From positions 1 through 7,338 of the forward strand of contig DAOWCM010000108.1 of the NCBI GenBank assembly GCA_030639555.1: a stretch of DNA of 7,338 nucleotides, given 5' to 3'. A model generated the notes under the pieces. That model saw only the letters and a list, made by a program, of their open reading frames with translations, searched no databases and was not told where the DNA came from. Every line of letters starts with the position of its first letter. The stretch's first letter is position 1. The DNA is from Candidatus Eiseniibacteriota bacterium. GTDB lineage: Bacteria > Joyebacterota > Joyebacteria > Joyebacterales > Joyebacteraceae. The translations under genes and the position numbers were made by a program. Of this stretch, positions 7,026 through 7,338 are shown one piece after another.

Positions 7026-7054
7026 AGAGTACGCTAATTCTCTACACGTGTCAA
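7026..7054 (-). promoter_or_regulatory. Sigma70-like promoter of the secreted-protein gene
   Basis: On the minus strand, a perfect -35 TTGACA (7054-7049) is followed by exactly 17 bases and TACTCT (7031-7026). The latter keeps the two leading and the final consensus bases of the -10. The surrounding 40 bases are the most AT-rich in this part of the window. A start near 7019 implies a leader of about 154 nt before ATG 6865. Confidence 0.5.
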
Positions 7055-7144
7055 TGATTTCTACTCATTACAGAGAAGGGGCCGCGCTGGGCGACCCCCT
7101 CAGTGAACGTGTGATATCCGGACCCGGACAGTGCCGAATCCGGT

Positions 7145-7175
7145 GCCCGCCCTCCGAATGCCGCCCGGGGCGGGC
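7145..7175 (-). terminator. Terminator-like hairpin after the right-edge gene
   Basis: The 8-bp perfect inverted repeat GCCCGCCC (7145-7152) and GGGCGGGC (7168-7175), with a 15-base loop, lies ten bases beyond the stop codon at 7185. An alternative shorter stem can form inside it. There is no T-run on the minus-strand 3' side, so it is not a classical intrinsic terminator. It may terminate weakly or protect the 3' end. Confidence 0.35.
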
Positions 7176-7184
7176 AGCTTCCTC

Positions 7185-7338
7185 TTATTTCAGCATGACC
7201 ATCTTGCGCTCGAGCTTCGTGTCCCCTACCTCGAGCCGATAGAAGTAGACGCCCGAGCCCACCTCGCGGCCGTGGTCGTCCAGCCCCCTCCAGATGGCGA
7301 GGTGCTCTCCCCCGCTTCTGTAGGCATCGACCAGCATC
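7185..7338 (-). CDS. C-terminal end of an exported protein with FlgD-like/T9SS-type sorting domain (5' part outside window)
   Basis: The frame is open from the right edge to TAA at 7187-7185 and encodes the last 51 residues. They contain HLAIWRGLDDHGREVGSGVYF and end KLERKMVMLK. The order W-x-G-x-D-x-x-G-[RK]-x-[VA]-x-[SG]-G-V-Y-F, a short strand, then a basic C-terminus, is the hallmark of FlgD-like Ig domains used as C-terminal sorting modules. It closely parallels the end of the downstream secreted protein (WNGLDQTGRPTASGVYF). The catalytic or binding part lies outside the window, so no function can be assigned. It is followed by a GC-rich hairpin, and the next gene has its own promoter, so the two are probably separate transcription units. 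Confidence 0.8.
   Translation of the reverse strand, partial: MLVDAYRSGGEHLAIWRGLDDHGREVGSGVYFYRLEVGDTKLERKMVMLK

Larger units (their letters stand above)
6866..7184. other. 319-bp intergenic region: leader and promoter of the secreted-protein gene, terminator-like hairpin of its neighbour
   Basis: No credible gene is present. Reading leftwards on the minus strand it holds a GC-rich hairpin near 7145-7175, an AT-richer patch with a promoter at 7054-7026, and then about 150 nt of leader. The leader contains a 6-bp stem (TGCTGG 6940-6945 with CCAGCA 6957-6962) and the palindrome CTGTACAG at 6890-6897, 25 bases before the start codon. I recognise no riboswitch consensus in it. Confidence 0.6.

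Noticed and set aside
7048..7242. 64-codon plus-strand frame at the right end
   Set aside because: It begins in the promoter patch and reads antisense into the sorting-domain gene. Composition is low-information Ser/Arg/Pro.

Overview
The window is high-GC bacterial DNA from a Gram-negative-type organism. The evidence is Shine-Dalgarno-led genes, a classical signal peptide, and two adjacent genes whose products end in a FlgD-like/T9SS-type surface-sorting domain. That combination, with a soluble Ser/Thr kinase opening in the style of MVGKTVSHYRI, is common in high-GC candidate phyla such as Eisenbacteria or Latescibacterota and their relatives in the FCB group. The placement is an inference from protein style only.

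Layout, left to right. At 1-170 (minus) is the first part of a probable GT4-like glycosyltransferase that runs off the left edge. It diverges from a 10-helix EamA/DMT-family permease (plus strand, best start GTG at 349, end 1218), and a good sigma70-like promoter lies between them at 277-305. The permease converges, with only a 33-bp gap, on a very large minus-strand gene (1252-4662). That gene encodes a soluble Ser/Thr protein kinase followed by a TolB/FlgO-like domain and a long TPR solenoid whose repeat length is almost exactly 40 residues. A 256-bp spacer upstream of the kinase holds a 32-bp-period tandem duplication bracketed by imperfect inverted arms. Next, also on the minus strand, is a secreted 648-residue protein (4919-6865) with a signal peptide, a beta-propeller-like N-terminal half, a middle beta domain, a helical segment and a C-terminal FlgD-like domain. 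It has a consensus-like promoter at 7026-7054 and a leader of roughly 150 nt. The right edge (7185-7338) holds the last 51 codons of another minus-strand gene ending in the same kind of C-terminal domain, followed by a GC-rich hairpin.

How the parts relate: the kinase and the two exported proteins lie on the same strand, but the spacers of 256 and 319 bp suggest separate transcription units rather than one operon. A functional link between cytosolic kinase signalling and surface proteins is possible but not shown. I see no mobile element, CRISPR array, tRNA or rRNA. I did not find a convincing new multi-gene system. The parts most worth a second look are the kinase-TolB-TPR architecture and the structured spacer in front of it.
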